DNA of 64,000 nucleotides from Verrucomicrobiota bacterium. Lineage in GTDB: Bacteria > Verrucomicrobiota > Verrucomicrobiia > Opitutales > Opitutaceae. Made by a program: the position numbers and the translations under genes. The stretch spans positions 1 through 64,000 of the forward strand of contig JAPLTN010000056.1 in NCBI GenBank assembly GCA_026398135.1. Reading direction: 5' to 3'. A model generated the notes under the pieces. The model was not told the origin of the DNA, made no database searches, and worked only from the letters and a program-made list of their open reading frames with translations. Position 1 is the stretch's first letter. Every line of letters begins with the position of its first letter. Shown here one piece after another: positions 7,490-14,563 of this stretch.

Positions 7490-9052
7490 ATGGTGCTCAC
7501 TGGAACTTATCCGATTTTGAATTGTGACGAGGCGCGAGTCTTTGAGGCGGAGTATTTCGCGGGGGACGAAGCGCGCGAGTGGGCGGCTATGCGGGTGGCG
7601 GGGCGGGCGGTGGCCGACGGGGTGTTGCGGGATTATGCGGAGCTGGGCGAATTTCCCTCGAAGGCCCGCGTGCTGGTTTTGGTTGGTAAGGGGCATAATG
7701 GGGGCGACGCGCTCATCGCGGCCGCCGAGTTGCGTGCACGCTTTCCGGGTATTGCGGTGGATGTGTTGTTGGTTTTAGGCGAGCGGACTTTGCGGCCTTT
7801 GGCGCGGCGGTCTTTGGAGCTGGGAGCAGGGGGTGGAGAGCGCGGAGTTCGGCGGGTAGGCATGGACGGACGGGATTGGGAGTCGGGCTACGATGTGGTG
7901 TTGGACGGGGTGTTTGGGTTTCAGTTTAGGCCGCCGCTGGAGGGTGCGGTGGCCTTGGTTTTGGCGCGGGTTAACAAGTTTCCAATCCGGCTGCGGGCGG
8001 CGGTGGATTTGCCCAGCGGACTGGATGCGGCGGACGCGTTTCGGGCGGATTTCACTTACGCGACGGGGAGCGTGAAATCGCCGTTGCTCACGTTAACGAA
8101 CGCGGGACGGGTGCGTTTTATAGACCTCGGGTTCCACGGAAAGTGTAACCAATTTGGTTACACTATGCTGGGGTTGGGGGAGGGGGTGCTGGAGGGGTTG
8201 AGGGGGTTGAGGGCGGCGGGGTGTGATAAACGCACGTTTGGGCAGGTGTTGTTAGTGGCCGGGTCGCGGCGGTATGCGGGGGCGGCGTTGATGGCGACGC
8301 TGGCGGCTTTGCGTTCGGGGGCGGGCTTGGTCACGGCGGCGGTGCCGGAATCGCTCGTGCCGGCGTTTGTCGCGCAGGTGCCGGAGGCGATGTGGTTGGG
8401 CTTGCCGGAGACGCCGGACGGGGGGCTGGCCTTGGAGGGGCTCGGGCTGGTGCGCGAGGCGTTCGGGCGGGCGACGGCGGTGGTGCTGGGGCCGGGCTTG
8501 GGGACGGAACGGGAAACCTTGGCGCTGGCGGCGGAGATTGTGGCTGCTTGTCCGAGGCCGCTGGTGATCGATGCGGATGCGTTGCGGCCGGAGGTAGTGG
8601 GGCGGGGGAGCGCGGCGCGGGTGCTCACACCTCATGCGGGCGAATGGGCGCGGATCGCGGAGGTGGTGCCGAAGGGCGCGGTGGTGGTGCGCAAGGGGCC
8701 GATCACGCGGATCGAGACGGCGGGAGCGGGGGGAGGGGAAGCTGGTAGAGCTGGCAAGCTGTTAGAGCTAGTAAAGGGGAGTAGCGCCGGGAGCGGGGAG
8801 CGGGAGGCGGTTTACCATAGTTTTTTCGGCGGGCCGGTTTTGGCTCGGGGCGGGAGCGGGGACGTGTTGGCGGGTTTGATCGGCGGTTTGTTGGCGCAGG
8901 CACCGGAGGATGCGCTGGGGGCGGCGGCACGCGGGGTGGTGTGGCACGGAATGGCGGCGGATGCGCTGGCGCGCGCTCGCGGACAGGTGGCGGTGCGGAC
9001 GACGGAGCTGCTGGACTTTTTCGGGCCGGTGTTGCGGGATTCACGGTCATGA
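7490..9052 (+). CDS. nnr: Bifunctional NAD(P)H-hydrate repair enzyme (epimerase plus ADP/ATP-dependent dehydratase)
   Basis: Repairs hydrated NADH/NADPH. The N-terminal YjeF_N epimerase domain shows 'LVGKGHNGGDALIAAAEL' and 'VDLPSGLDAAD'. The C-terminal dehydratase domain shows 'GQVLLVAGSRRYAGAALMA', 'VLGPGLGTERE', 'LVIDADALRP', 'LTPHAGEWARI' and the nucleotide-binding 'LARGGSGDVLAGLIGG'. Length is 520 residues. Two segments look foreign. Residues about 218-227 (KCNQFGYTML), between the domains, are encoded by a 28-bp palindromic repeat found elsewhere in the window. Residues about 411-436 in the dehydratase domain, just before YHSFFGG, are encoded by a G-rich/AGCT repeat. Both keep the frame and the catalytic motifs remain, so the enzyme is probably active. 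The ATG at 7490 is preferred over an in-frame GTG at 7469. The stop overlaps dprA (ATGA). Confidence 0.88.
   Translation: MVLTGTYPILNCDEARVFEAEYFAGDEAREWAAMRVAGRAVADGVLRDYAELGEFPSKARVLVLVGKGHNGGDALIAAAELRARFPGIAVDVLLVLGERTLRPLARRSLELGAGGGERGVRRVGMDGRDWESGYDVVLDGVFGFQFRPPLEGAVALVLARVNKFPIRLRAAVDLPSGLDAADAFRADFTYATGSVKSPLLTLTNAGRVRFIDLGFHGKCNQFGYTMLGLGEGVLEGLRGLRAAGCDKRTFGQVLLVAGSRRYAGAALMATLAALRSGAGLVTAAVPESLVPAFVAQVPEAMWLGLPETPDGGLALEGLGLVREAFGRATAVVLGPGLGTERETLALAAEIVAACPRPLVIDADALRPEVVGRGSAARVLTPHAGEWARIAEVVPKGAVVVRKGPITRIETAGAGGGEAGRAGKLLELVKGSSAGSGEREAVYHSFFGGPVLARGGSGDVLAGLIGGLLAQAPEDALGAAARGVVWHGMAADALARARGQVAVRTTELLDFFGPVLRDSRS
8142..8169. repeat. 28-bp palindromic repeat, copy 1, inside nnr
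   Basis: A 23-bp palindrome (AGTGTAACC ... GGTTACACT, 8142-8164) is followed by ATGCT. The 28 bases match exactly, in inverse or direct orientation, those at 34168-34195 and 34291-34318. This copy is translated as part of the interdomain linker of nnr. The following GGGGTTGGGGG also resembles the G-rich flank of the copy at 34291. Confidence 0.9.
8738..8774. repeat. AGCT-periodic 37-bp repeat inside nnr
   Basis: AGCT occurs four times at 8-9 base spacing (GAAGCTGGTAGAGCTGGC.. onward). It aligns with 13841-13877 at 31 of 37 positions by hand count. Both copies lie beside G-rich 'GGGAGCGGGGAGCG' tracts. In this copy the sequence is translated within the nnr dehydratase domain. Confidence 0.75.
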
Positions 9053-10194
9053 GCGAGTTGACGGCCACCCAGGCGTTTTTGGTTTTGAATGCGCTGCCCG
9101 ACATCGGGCCGATCACGACGAACCGGTTGCTGGCGGCGTTTGGGGATGATCCGGCGCGTTTGCTCGATGCACCGCAGCGGGAGCTGGAGGCGGTGCGCGG
9201 GGTGGGACCGAAGATCAGCGCGAATCTGCGCGGCTGGCGGGCCTTGGTGGATCTGACGAAAGAGGAGGAGCGGCTGGCGCAGGCGGGGGCGACGTTTGTG
9301 AGCCGGCGGGATCCGGGGTATCCGCCCTTGCTGAAGGAATTGGCGGACGCGCCGCTGGGGCTGTATCGGCGGGGCGACTATGGGGTGGACGCGCCGTGCG
9401 TGGCGATCGTGGGGTCGCGCAGGACGACGCTTTACGGGCAGGCGACGGCGAAGAAGCTGGGCTGCGAATTGGCGAAGCTGGGGTTTTGCGTGGTTAGCGG
9501 GCTGGCGCGGGGGATCGACACGTTTGCGCACGAGGGGGCGCTGGAGGCGAAGGGGCGCACGGCGGCGGTATTGGGCACGGGAATCGACATCGTTTATCCG
9601 CCGGAGAACTTGGGACTTTATCGAAAAATCGAGGAGGGCGGCGGGGTGATTTTAACCGAGTTTCCGTTCGGACGGCGGGCGGACAAACAGTCGTTCGCGA
9701 TGCGCAACCGGATCGTGGCGGGGATGTGCCAGGCGGTGATTGTGGTGGAGAGCGATGTGAGCGGGGGCTCGATGATCACGGCGAAATTCGCGGGGGAGCA
9801 GGGACGGCTGGTATTCGCGGTGCCGGGACGGATCGACCAGCCGAGCAGCGCGGGGTGTCACCAGTTGATCCGCGATGGGGCGACCTTGCTGACCTCGGTG
9901 GACGATGTGTTGAGCGAGTTGAACTATCTGGAGGGTTTCGGCCCGGCGGGGGTGGCGGCGATTCCGGCGGATGGGGAGCGGGCGGCGCAGGCGAGCGCGC
10001 GGAAGGCGCCGGTGGATTTGAGTGAGGAGGAGGCGCGGGTGCTGGGGTGCTTTGCGGGCGGGGCGATCCTCGGGGTGGATGAGCTGGCGGGGGCCACGGG
10101 GCTGGGCGCTGGCGAGCTGTCGGCGGCGTTGATGATGCTGGAGCTGAAGCGGGCGGTGGCGAAGCGGGCCGATGGGCGGTTTGAGGCGCGCTAG
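9049..10194 (+). CDS. dprA: DNA-processing protein DprA (Smf)
   Basis: DprA binds incoming single-stranded DNA during natural transformation and loads RecA. The 381-residue protein has an N-terminal helix-hairpin-helix/SAM-like part (LPDIGPITTNRLLAAFGD, VRGVGPKISANL), the Rossmann-fold core with 'AIVGSRRTTLYG', 'VVSGLARGIDTFAHEGAL', 'AVLGTGIDIVYPPEN', 'FPFGRRADKQSFAMRNRIVAGM', 'GSMITAKFAGEQGR' and 'GCHQLIRDGATLL', then a C-terminal winged-helix-like domain (EEARVLGCFAGGAILGVDELA). The start overlaps the nnr stop as ATGA. No other competence genes are in the window, so transformability is not shown by this gene alone. Confidence 0.95.
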   Translation: MSELTATQAFLVLNALPDIGPITTNRLLAAFGDDPARLLDAPQRELEAVRGVGPKISANLRGWRALVDLTKEEERLAQAGATFVSRRDPGYPPLLKELADAPLGLYRRGDYGVDAPCVAIVGSRRTTLYGQATAKKLGCELAKLGFCVVSGLARGIDTFAHEGALEAKGRTAAVLGTGIDIVYPPENLGLYRKIEEGGGVILTEFPFGRRADKQSFAMRNRIVAGMCQAVIVVESDVSGGSMITAKFAGEQGRLVFAVPGRIDQPSSAGCHQLIRDGATLLTSVDDVLSELNYLEGFGPAGVAAIPADGERAAQASARKAPVDLSEEEARVLGCFAGGAILGVDELAGATGLGAGELSAALMMLELKRAVAKRADGRFEAR

Positions 10195-10251
10195 AGCGGG
10201 GAGCAGGGAGCGAGGAGGGGGAGCGAGGAGCCGGAGCGGAGGAGGTAAAAC

Positions 10252-10269
10252 ACAGGCAGGAATGCCTGT
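10252..10269. terminator. Small hairpin between convergent dprA and the S8-like gene
   Basis: ACAGGCA-GGAA-TGCCTGT is a perfect 7-bp stem with a tetraloop, in the 83-bp spacer between two convergent stops. It lacks a T run on either strand, so it is either a weak bidirectional terminator or a short dispersed palindrome. The bases before it (10195-10245) are a 'GGAGCAGGGAGCGAGGAG'-type purine repeat seen in several spacers of the window. Confidence 0.45.
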
Positions 10270-10277
10270 TCCACGCT

Positions 10278-12356
10278 TTACTGGCGGGTGACGCGGAGGC
10301 GGAGGAATTGGCGGGGGGCGGCGGCCAGGGGAGTGAGGGCGCGGACGGTGATTTGCTCGCCGGTGGGGCGGGCCTCGGCGTTCACGTCGGATGTGTAATC
10401 AGGTCCGCTGCGCCAGGTGGCGGTGAGGTCGTCGGTCCATTCGACGAGGTAATTGAGGTCGGAGCGGTCTGAGGGCTGGAAAAACGACAGGGCGAGGTAA
10501 AGCTCGGAGCCGGAAGCGGGGAGCAGGGAGAGGGAGTCAGGAGCGGGCGAGGAGTCCGGGGCGAGGGGCTCGCGGGCGAAGGCGTATTCGAGAAGATTGG
10601 AAAGACCGTCGGCGTCGGGGTCGGCGGTGGGGCCGGAGGTGTCGGGGGCGGCGAGTTGTTCGGCGGTGAAGCGGGCGAAGCGCCAGGCGTCGTAGGGTTT
10701 GTCTTGGAGGGTGGCGGTGGTGGTGGCGGGGGTAGTGACGGAGAGGTAATAGTCCTGGGCGAGGGAAAGCGTGACGGTGCGGGTGCCTTGGGCGAGGTCG
10801 TCGGCGACGGGGGTGATGGTTACCGTGGTGCTGGAGGAGCCGGCGGGGATAAGGGCGGTGGCGGGCGGAGTTTGGTAGTGGGTGCCGGGCAGGGCGGTGC
10901 CGCCCCAGGTGAGCGGGATGAGCAGGGGGGAGGTGGTGGGGCCGGTGCGGGTGAGAGTGAAGGTGGCGGGGCTGAGGTTGGTTTCGCGGGCGGTGGCGGC
11001 GGTGGCTTCGACGGTGACGGTGGGCGAGGTGCGCCAGGCGAGGGCATAAGAGGTGGAGGAATTACTGGATGAGGAAACTTGCAGGGCGTAGCGGCCGGGC
11101 GGGAGGGTGGCTTGGTAGAGGTGTTCGACGTTATCCACCGGGCTGAGGCTGGCGTCGAGTTGGGTGCCGAGGGTGAAGGTGCCGGGGGTGACGGGGAAAA
11201 GGCGGAGGTCGAGATTGGGGAGGCTGGTGCTGAAACCGCCGGTTAAGGTGCTGAAGCTGAGGTTGCGGTGCCAGGTGAGGGCGGCGGAGAAACGGGTGGC
11301 GGTGGAGCCTGAAGAAATATCGAAGAAGTAGGTGCGGCTGGATGCGGAGGTGCTGCTGCGGACGGTGGAAGTGGTCCAGCCGGTGTCGGCGACGGTGGAA
11401 GAGTCGGAGGCGGTTTGGCGACCGGCGCTGAGGATGCGGTAGGAGAGGAGGACGTTGAGCGCGCCTGCGCCGTAGGTGGCGTCGTAGGGTTTTGTGGTGT
11501 CGACGCGGGACCAGGAGGTGAGGTCATCCTTGGTGGCGCCGGCGAGGAGGAAGGCTTTGGTCAGGCGAGGGTAGTCGGCGGTGGCGAGGGAGGGGGTGTA
11601 AGCGGTGTTGCGGAGCTTTTCGGAAATGAGTCCCGCGACGCTGGAGACCTGGGGGGTGGCGAAGCTGGTGAGCGATTCGTAGGCGACGAGGTCGGGTTTC
11701 ATTCGGCCGGCTATGTCGTGGCTGGTGAGACCGGCGGCGTGATTGCCGCTGGTAAGGCCTACGGAGAGGCTGTGGTAGCCTTGGACCATGAGGTCGGGCA
11801 GGGTGGTGCTGGCGCCGTTATTGGTGCCGACGACGGCGAGGAAGCCGTCGCGGTCGCTGGCGTAGTCGAGGCGCTGGTTAAAGTTGGCGACGGCCGAGGT
11901 GATCGTAGCTTCTGTGAATTGGGCGCGGTCGAATTGGGCGATCCAGCTGTGGTTTTGAATGCGGCGGGCTTCGGTCAGAGGCGCGGAAGTCGTGCCGTAT
12001 TTTAGAAACCCAGAGTTGAGCCAAGCGTTGGCGTTGTAGGCGTCGATTGTGGCGGTGTCAGGGATGACGCTGGAGGCGGTGCTATAGAAATATACGGCGA
12101 CGGTGGAGGCGTGGCCATTTGCACCCGAGGCGCCGGATTTCAAGGTCGGGGCTTTCCCGGGTGAATCGGCGGCGTAATTGGCTGAGCCATCGGGAGCCTC
12201 GATCTGGCTGACGCCGGATACGACAGCGGTGGGGACGCCGGTGGTATAGGTCTGAAGCAGGCGGGTGTAGCCAACGTCGTCGCGCCAGTCGGCGCGCAGG
12301 GCACCGAGGAGCAGGGCGAAGAGAAAAAGGAGGCGTGCGGCGGGGGCGGGCTTCAC
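10278..12356 (-). CDS. Secreted S8 (subtilisin-like) peptidase homologue with altered active site and Calx-beta domain
   Basis: A 692-residue exported protein with a signal peptide (residues 1-22). A subtilase-like region follows: 'GVSQIEAP' (E53 where subtilases have the catalytic Asp), 'NGHASTVAVYF' (H82), 'IQNHSWI' (N136), 'VVGTNNG' (N179-N180) and 'GRMKPDLVAYESLTSFATPQVSS' with Ser231 in the position of the GTSxATP serine. So His and Ser are kept while Asp appears replaced by Glu and the Gly-Thr before Ser is Leu-Thr. A jelly-roll-like segment, a Calx-beta domain (about 475-575, TVTVEATAATARETN..FTLTRTG) and a C-terminal 'DPDADGLSNLLEYAF' tail follow. This tail type is common on secreted Verrucomicrobiota proteins. 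It is probably extracellular or surface-located; activity is uncertain. Confidence 0.72.
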   Translation of the reverse strand: MKPAPAARLLFLFALLLGALRADWRDDVGYTRLLQTYTTGVPTAVVSGVSQIEAPDGSANYAADSPGKAPTLKSGASGANGHASTVAVYFYSTASSVIPDTATIDAYNANAWLNSGFLKYGTTSAPLTEARRIQNHSWIAQFDRAQFTEATITSAVANFNQRLDYASDRDGFLAVVGTNNGASTTLPDLMVQGYHSLSVGLTSGNHAAGLTSHDIAGRMKPDLVAYESLTSFATPQVSSVAGLISEKLRNTAYTPSLATADYPRLTKAFLLAGATKDDLTSWSRVDTTKPYDATYGAGALNVLLSYRILSAGRQTASDSSTVADTGWTTSTVRSSTSASSRTYFFDISSGSTATRFSAALTWHRNLSFSTLTGGFSTSLPNLDLRLFPVTPGTFTLGTQLDASLSPVDNVEHLYQATLPPGRYALQVSSSSNSSTSYALAWRTSPTVTVEATAATARETNLSPATFTLTRTGPTTSPLLIPLTWGGTALPGTHYQTPPATALIPAGSSSTTVTITPVADDLAQGTRTVTLSLAQDYYLSVTTPATTTATLQDKPYDAWRFARFTAEQLAAPDTSGPTADPDADGLSNLLEYAFAREPLAPDSSPAPDSLSLLPASGSELYLALSFFQPSDRSDLNYLVEWTDDLTATWRSGPDYTSDVNAEARPTGEQITVRALTPLAAAPRQFLRLRVTRQ

Positions 12357-12377
12357 GCGAAGGGTGGGGGCGGGGAG

Positions 12378-12716
12378 TTAACCCGGAGGCCAGGTGAGTT
12401 GGCGACCGGCTAGGAGGTGAACGTGGAGATGGGGGACGGTTTCGCAAGCGTCGGGGCCGTGGTTGATGACGAGTCGGAAGCCGCGCTCGAGCTTGAGTTG
12501 TTTAGCAACCATGCCGGCGGTGAGCAGGAGGTGGCCGAGAGTGGCCTGCTGGTCGGGGGGTGCCTCGCCGACGCGGGGGATGACGGTCTTGGGGATAATG
12601 AGCAGGTGGACCGGGGCCTGCGGCTGGATGTCGTGGATGACAATGCAGAGCTCGTCTTCATGCTCGATACGGGCGGGGATTTCGCGGGCGATGATGCGTT
12701 CAAATAGGGTGGGCAT
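12378..12716 (-). CDS. HIT-family nucleotide hydrolase/transferase (HinT-like)
   Basis: The 112-residue protein matches the HIT superfamily: N-terminal 'FERIIAREIPARIEHEDELCIVIHDI', 'PVHLLIIPK', 'FRLVINHGPDACETVPHLHVHLLAGRQL' with the histidine triad H96-x-H98-x-H100. HinT-type enzymes cleave purine nucleoside phosphoramidates, with the middle His forming a covalent AMP intermediate. Length and the C-terminal position of the triad fit the HinT branch. It starts 19 bases after the upstream hypothetical gene and probably shares its transcript; the S8-like gene follows after 21 bases. Confidence 0.92.
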   Translation of the reverse strand: MPTLFERIIAREIPARIEHEDELCIVIHDIQPQAPVHLLIIPKTVIPRVGEAPPDQQATLGHLLLTAGMVAKQLKLERGFRLVINHGPDACETVPHLHVHLLAGRQLTWPPG

Positions 12717-12734
12717 GGCAAGAGCAGGGGAACT

Positions 12735-13253
12735 TTAGAGAAAGAGTAGGCGCAGTTCGGCGTCGGGGCGGGAACGGGCGGCGGTGAGGTCGCGGACGTA
12801 GGCGAGGGCCTCGTCGTAGTCGCGGCGGCGGCGGAGGGTCTCGCGTTGGGCGGGGGGGAGGAAGGCGGCGCGAAGGTTGGTGACAAGGAGAGTGGCTTCG
12901 CGATGGGGGGCGAGACGTTTGAGTCCGGCCATGAGCTCGGCGCGGGCGAAGAGCGGGGTGGCGGAGGTGAGGGTGGTGAGGGCGTCCCAGTGGAAAAAAC
13001 CTTGCCCCGGTTGATCGGCGAAAAACGCACCGAGCAGGCGGGCGGCGGCGGCGGTGAAGGCGGCGTCGTAGCGGGCGGCGAATTCGGGGTGTTCGCGGGT
13101 CTGGGTTTCGAGCTCGGCCAGGCTGAAGGCGATGGCTCCGTGGATCTGGCGGGCGAGGTAGAGATCGTCGCCGGTGAGGCGGGCGAAGAGGGCGTTGACA
13201 AAGTGCAGGCGGCGCAGGTCGTCGCGGGTGGCGGGCGCGGGTGGCGGGGGCAT
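12735..13253 (-). CDS. Hypothetical alpha-helical protein, 172 aa
   Basis: I do not recognise a family. After a Pro-rich start (MPPPPAPATRDDLRR) the protein is mostly predicted helix: 'LHFVNALFARLTGDDLYLARQIHGAIAFSLAELE', 'YDAAFTAAAARLLGAFFADQPG', 'LTTLTSATPLFARAELMAGLKRL', 'RREALRRRRDYDEALAYVRDL'-like segments. There is no signal peptide or membrane segment, so it is likely cytosolic. A GTG at 13271 would extend it by six residues, but those bases belong to a repeat (see 13262-13335), so I prefer the ATG at 13253. It sits in a minus-strand run after nrdR and before the HIT gene. Confidence 0.6.
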   Translation of the reverse strand: MPPPPAPATRDDLRRLHFVNALFARLTGDDLYLARQIHGAIAFSLAELETQTREHPEFAARYDAAFTAAAARLLGAFFADQPGQGFFHWDALTTLTSATPLFARAELMAGLKRLAPHREATLLVTNLRAAFLPPAQRETLRRRRDYDEALAYVRDLTAARSRPDAELRLLFL

Positions 13254-13261
13254 CGGGCTTT

Positions 13262-13335
13262 TTTTAACCACTAATGGGCACTAATTATCACTGATTAAAA
13301 ATCAGACGGGGGTTTGATCAGTGATAATGAGTGAG
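13262..13335. repeat. Inverted repeat with 'ACCACTAATGGGCACTAATTATCACTGAT' type sequence
   Basis: ATTATCACTGAT (about 13283-13294) and ATCAGTGATAAT (13317-13328) are perfect reverse complements around an AAAATCAGACGGGGGTTT spacer, and flanking CACTAAT/GAGTG bases extend the pairing loosely. The tandem CACTAATGG / CACTAATTA at 13269-13286 resembles AT-rich intergenic repeats seen in many bacterial genomes. It lies just after the nrdR stop and may terminate nrdR transcription. Confidence 0.7.
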
Positions 13336-13345
13336 GATTCTTGGT

Positions 13346-13813
13346 TTAGACCGGGGCTTCGGGTTTTTGGCCGAGGTCTTTGATTTCGCTGACGAATTCG
13401 GAGACGTCGCGGAACTCCTTATACACACTGGCGAAGCGCACGTAGGCAACGTGGTCGATTTTGCGAAGTTGGTGCATGACGCCCTCGCCGATGGCGTCGC
13501 TGGGGATCTCGGTGTCGTGGCGGGCTTCGAGGATGTCCATGACATCGTCCACCAGCATGCTGATGCGTTCGGCGTCTATGGGGCGTTTATGGCAGGCGGC
13601 GCGGACGGAACGGGTGAGTTTCTCGCGGTCGAAATCCTGGCGGCGGCCGTCGTGTTTGAGGACGACGATGCCTTCGCGCACGAGGGTTTCGGTGGTGGTG
13701 AAGCGGTGGCCGCACTCCAGGCATTCGCGGCGGCGGCGGATGGTGTTGCCCTCGCGGCTGATGCGGGAGTCGATCACCTTATCTTCGATGGAGGTGCATT
13801 TGGGACAGCGCAT
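13346..13813 (-). CDS. nrdR: Transcriptional repressor NrdR
   Basis: NrdR is an ATP/dATP-sensing zinc-finger repressor of ribonucleotide reductase genes. The 155-residue protein has the zinc ribbon C3-C6...C31-C34 (MRCPKC .. ECLECGHRF), the linker 'RFTTTETLVREGIVVLKHDGRR', and the ATP-cone domain with 'FDREKLTRSVRAACHKRPI', 'VDDVMDILEARHDTEIPSDAIGEGVMHQL' and 'AYVRFASVYKEFRDVSEFVSEI'. Length is standard. No nrdA/nrdB gene or obvious NrdR box lies in the window, so its targets must be elsewhere. The downstream inverted repeat may serve as terminator. Confidence 0.96.
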   Translation of the reverse strand: MRCPKCTSIEDKVIDSRISREGNTIRRRRECLECGHRFTTTETLVREGIVVLKHDGRRQDFDREKLTRSVRAACHKRPIDAERISMLVDDVMDILEARHDTEIPSDAIGEGVMHQLRKIDHVAYVRFASVYKEFRDVSEFVSEIKDLGQKPEAPV

Positions 13814-13840
13814 TGTGGAGCAGGGAGCGGGGAGCGTAAG

Positions 13841-13877
13841 GAAGCTAGCAGGGCTGGTAAGCTGGTAGAGCTTGTAA
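13841..13877. repeat. AGCT-periodic 37-bp repeat between nrdR and pabA
   Basis: This is the noncoding counterpart of 8738-8774: GAAGCTAGCAGGGCTGGT followed by AAGCTGGTAGAGCTTGTAA, next to 'GGAGCAGGGAGCGGGGAGCG' at 13817-13836. It fills most of the 82-bp gap between the two genes. Confidence 0.75.
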
Positions 13878-13895
13878 GCGGAGCGGGGGCCGGAG

Positions 13896-14468
13896 TCAGG
13901 CGGCGTCGAGATTTAGGAAGTTTTCCAGGATGCGCATGCCGCCTTCGGTGGCGATGCTTTCGGGGTGGAATTGAACGCCCCAGATGGGGAGTTCGCGGTG
14001 GCGCAGGCCCATGATTTCTCCTTCGGCGGTTTCGGCAGTGATGGCGAGGCAGGCGGGCAGGGTGGCGCGCTCGACGAGCAAGGAGTGGTAACGGGTGGCG
14101 GCGAAGCCTTGGGGCATGCCGGCGAACACGTCGGTATTTTGATGGAGAATGGGCGAGGTTTTGCCGTGCATGAGACGGTCGGCGCGGACGACGCGGCCGC
14201 CGAAGTAGTGGCCGATGGATTGGTGGCCGAGGCAGACGCCGAGAATGGGTTTTTTGCCGGCGAAGGCACCGATCATTTCGAGGGAAACTCCGGCCTCGGC
14301 GGGCGAGCATGGGCCGGGGGAAATCAGGATGCGGTCGGGGTTGAGCGCGAGGGCTTCGGCGGGGGTGATCTCGTCGTTGCGGAAGACACGTTGCGCCACG
14401 CCCAGTTGCCCGAAGTATTGGACGAGGTTGAAGGTAAAGGAGTCGTAGTTGTCGATGACGAGGAGCAC
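13896..14468 (-). CDS. pabA: Anthranilate/aminodeoxychorismate synthase glutamine amidotransferase subunit
   Basis: A 190-residue class I glutamine amidotransferase (TrpG/PabA type) that supplies ammonia to chorismate-using synthases in tryptophan or folate synthesis. It begins [20 protein letters not shown], has '[12 protein letters not shown]', the nucleophile C79 in '[11 protein letters not shown]', and the H168/E170 pair in 'WGVQFHPES'. It has 'THGKTS'-type 'MHGKTSPI' and 'YHSLLVE' motifs typical of the family. No trpE or pabB is adjacent, so TrpG versus PabA cannot be decided and it may serve both pathways, as in some bacteria. Confidence 0.88.
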   Translation of the reverse strand: MLLVIDNYDSFTFNLVQYFGQLGVAQRVFRNDEITPAEALALNPDRILISPGPCSPAEAGVSLEMIGAFAGKKPILGVCLGHQSIGHYFGGRVVRADRLMHGKTSPILHQNTDVFAGMPQGFAATRYHSLLVERATLPACLAITAETAEGEIMGLRHRELPIWGVQFHPESIATEGGMRILENFLNLDAA

Positions 14469-14563
14469 GCGCGAGAGGGTTTAAACGGGCACAGTGAGGC
14501 GACAGTCGGTCGGGGTGCAAGCCGGGTGTGCGGCGGCAAGGCGCGCTTGGCTGGACGGACGGG

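Noticed and set aside
13254-13271. GTG start for the hypothetical gene at 12735
   Set aside because: The GTG lies in a CACTAAT-type intergenic repeat; the ATG at 13253 is more plausible.
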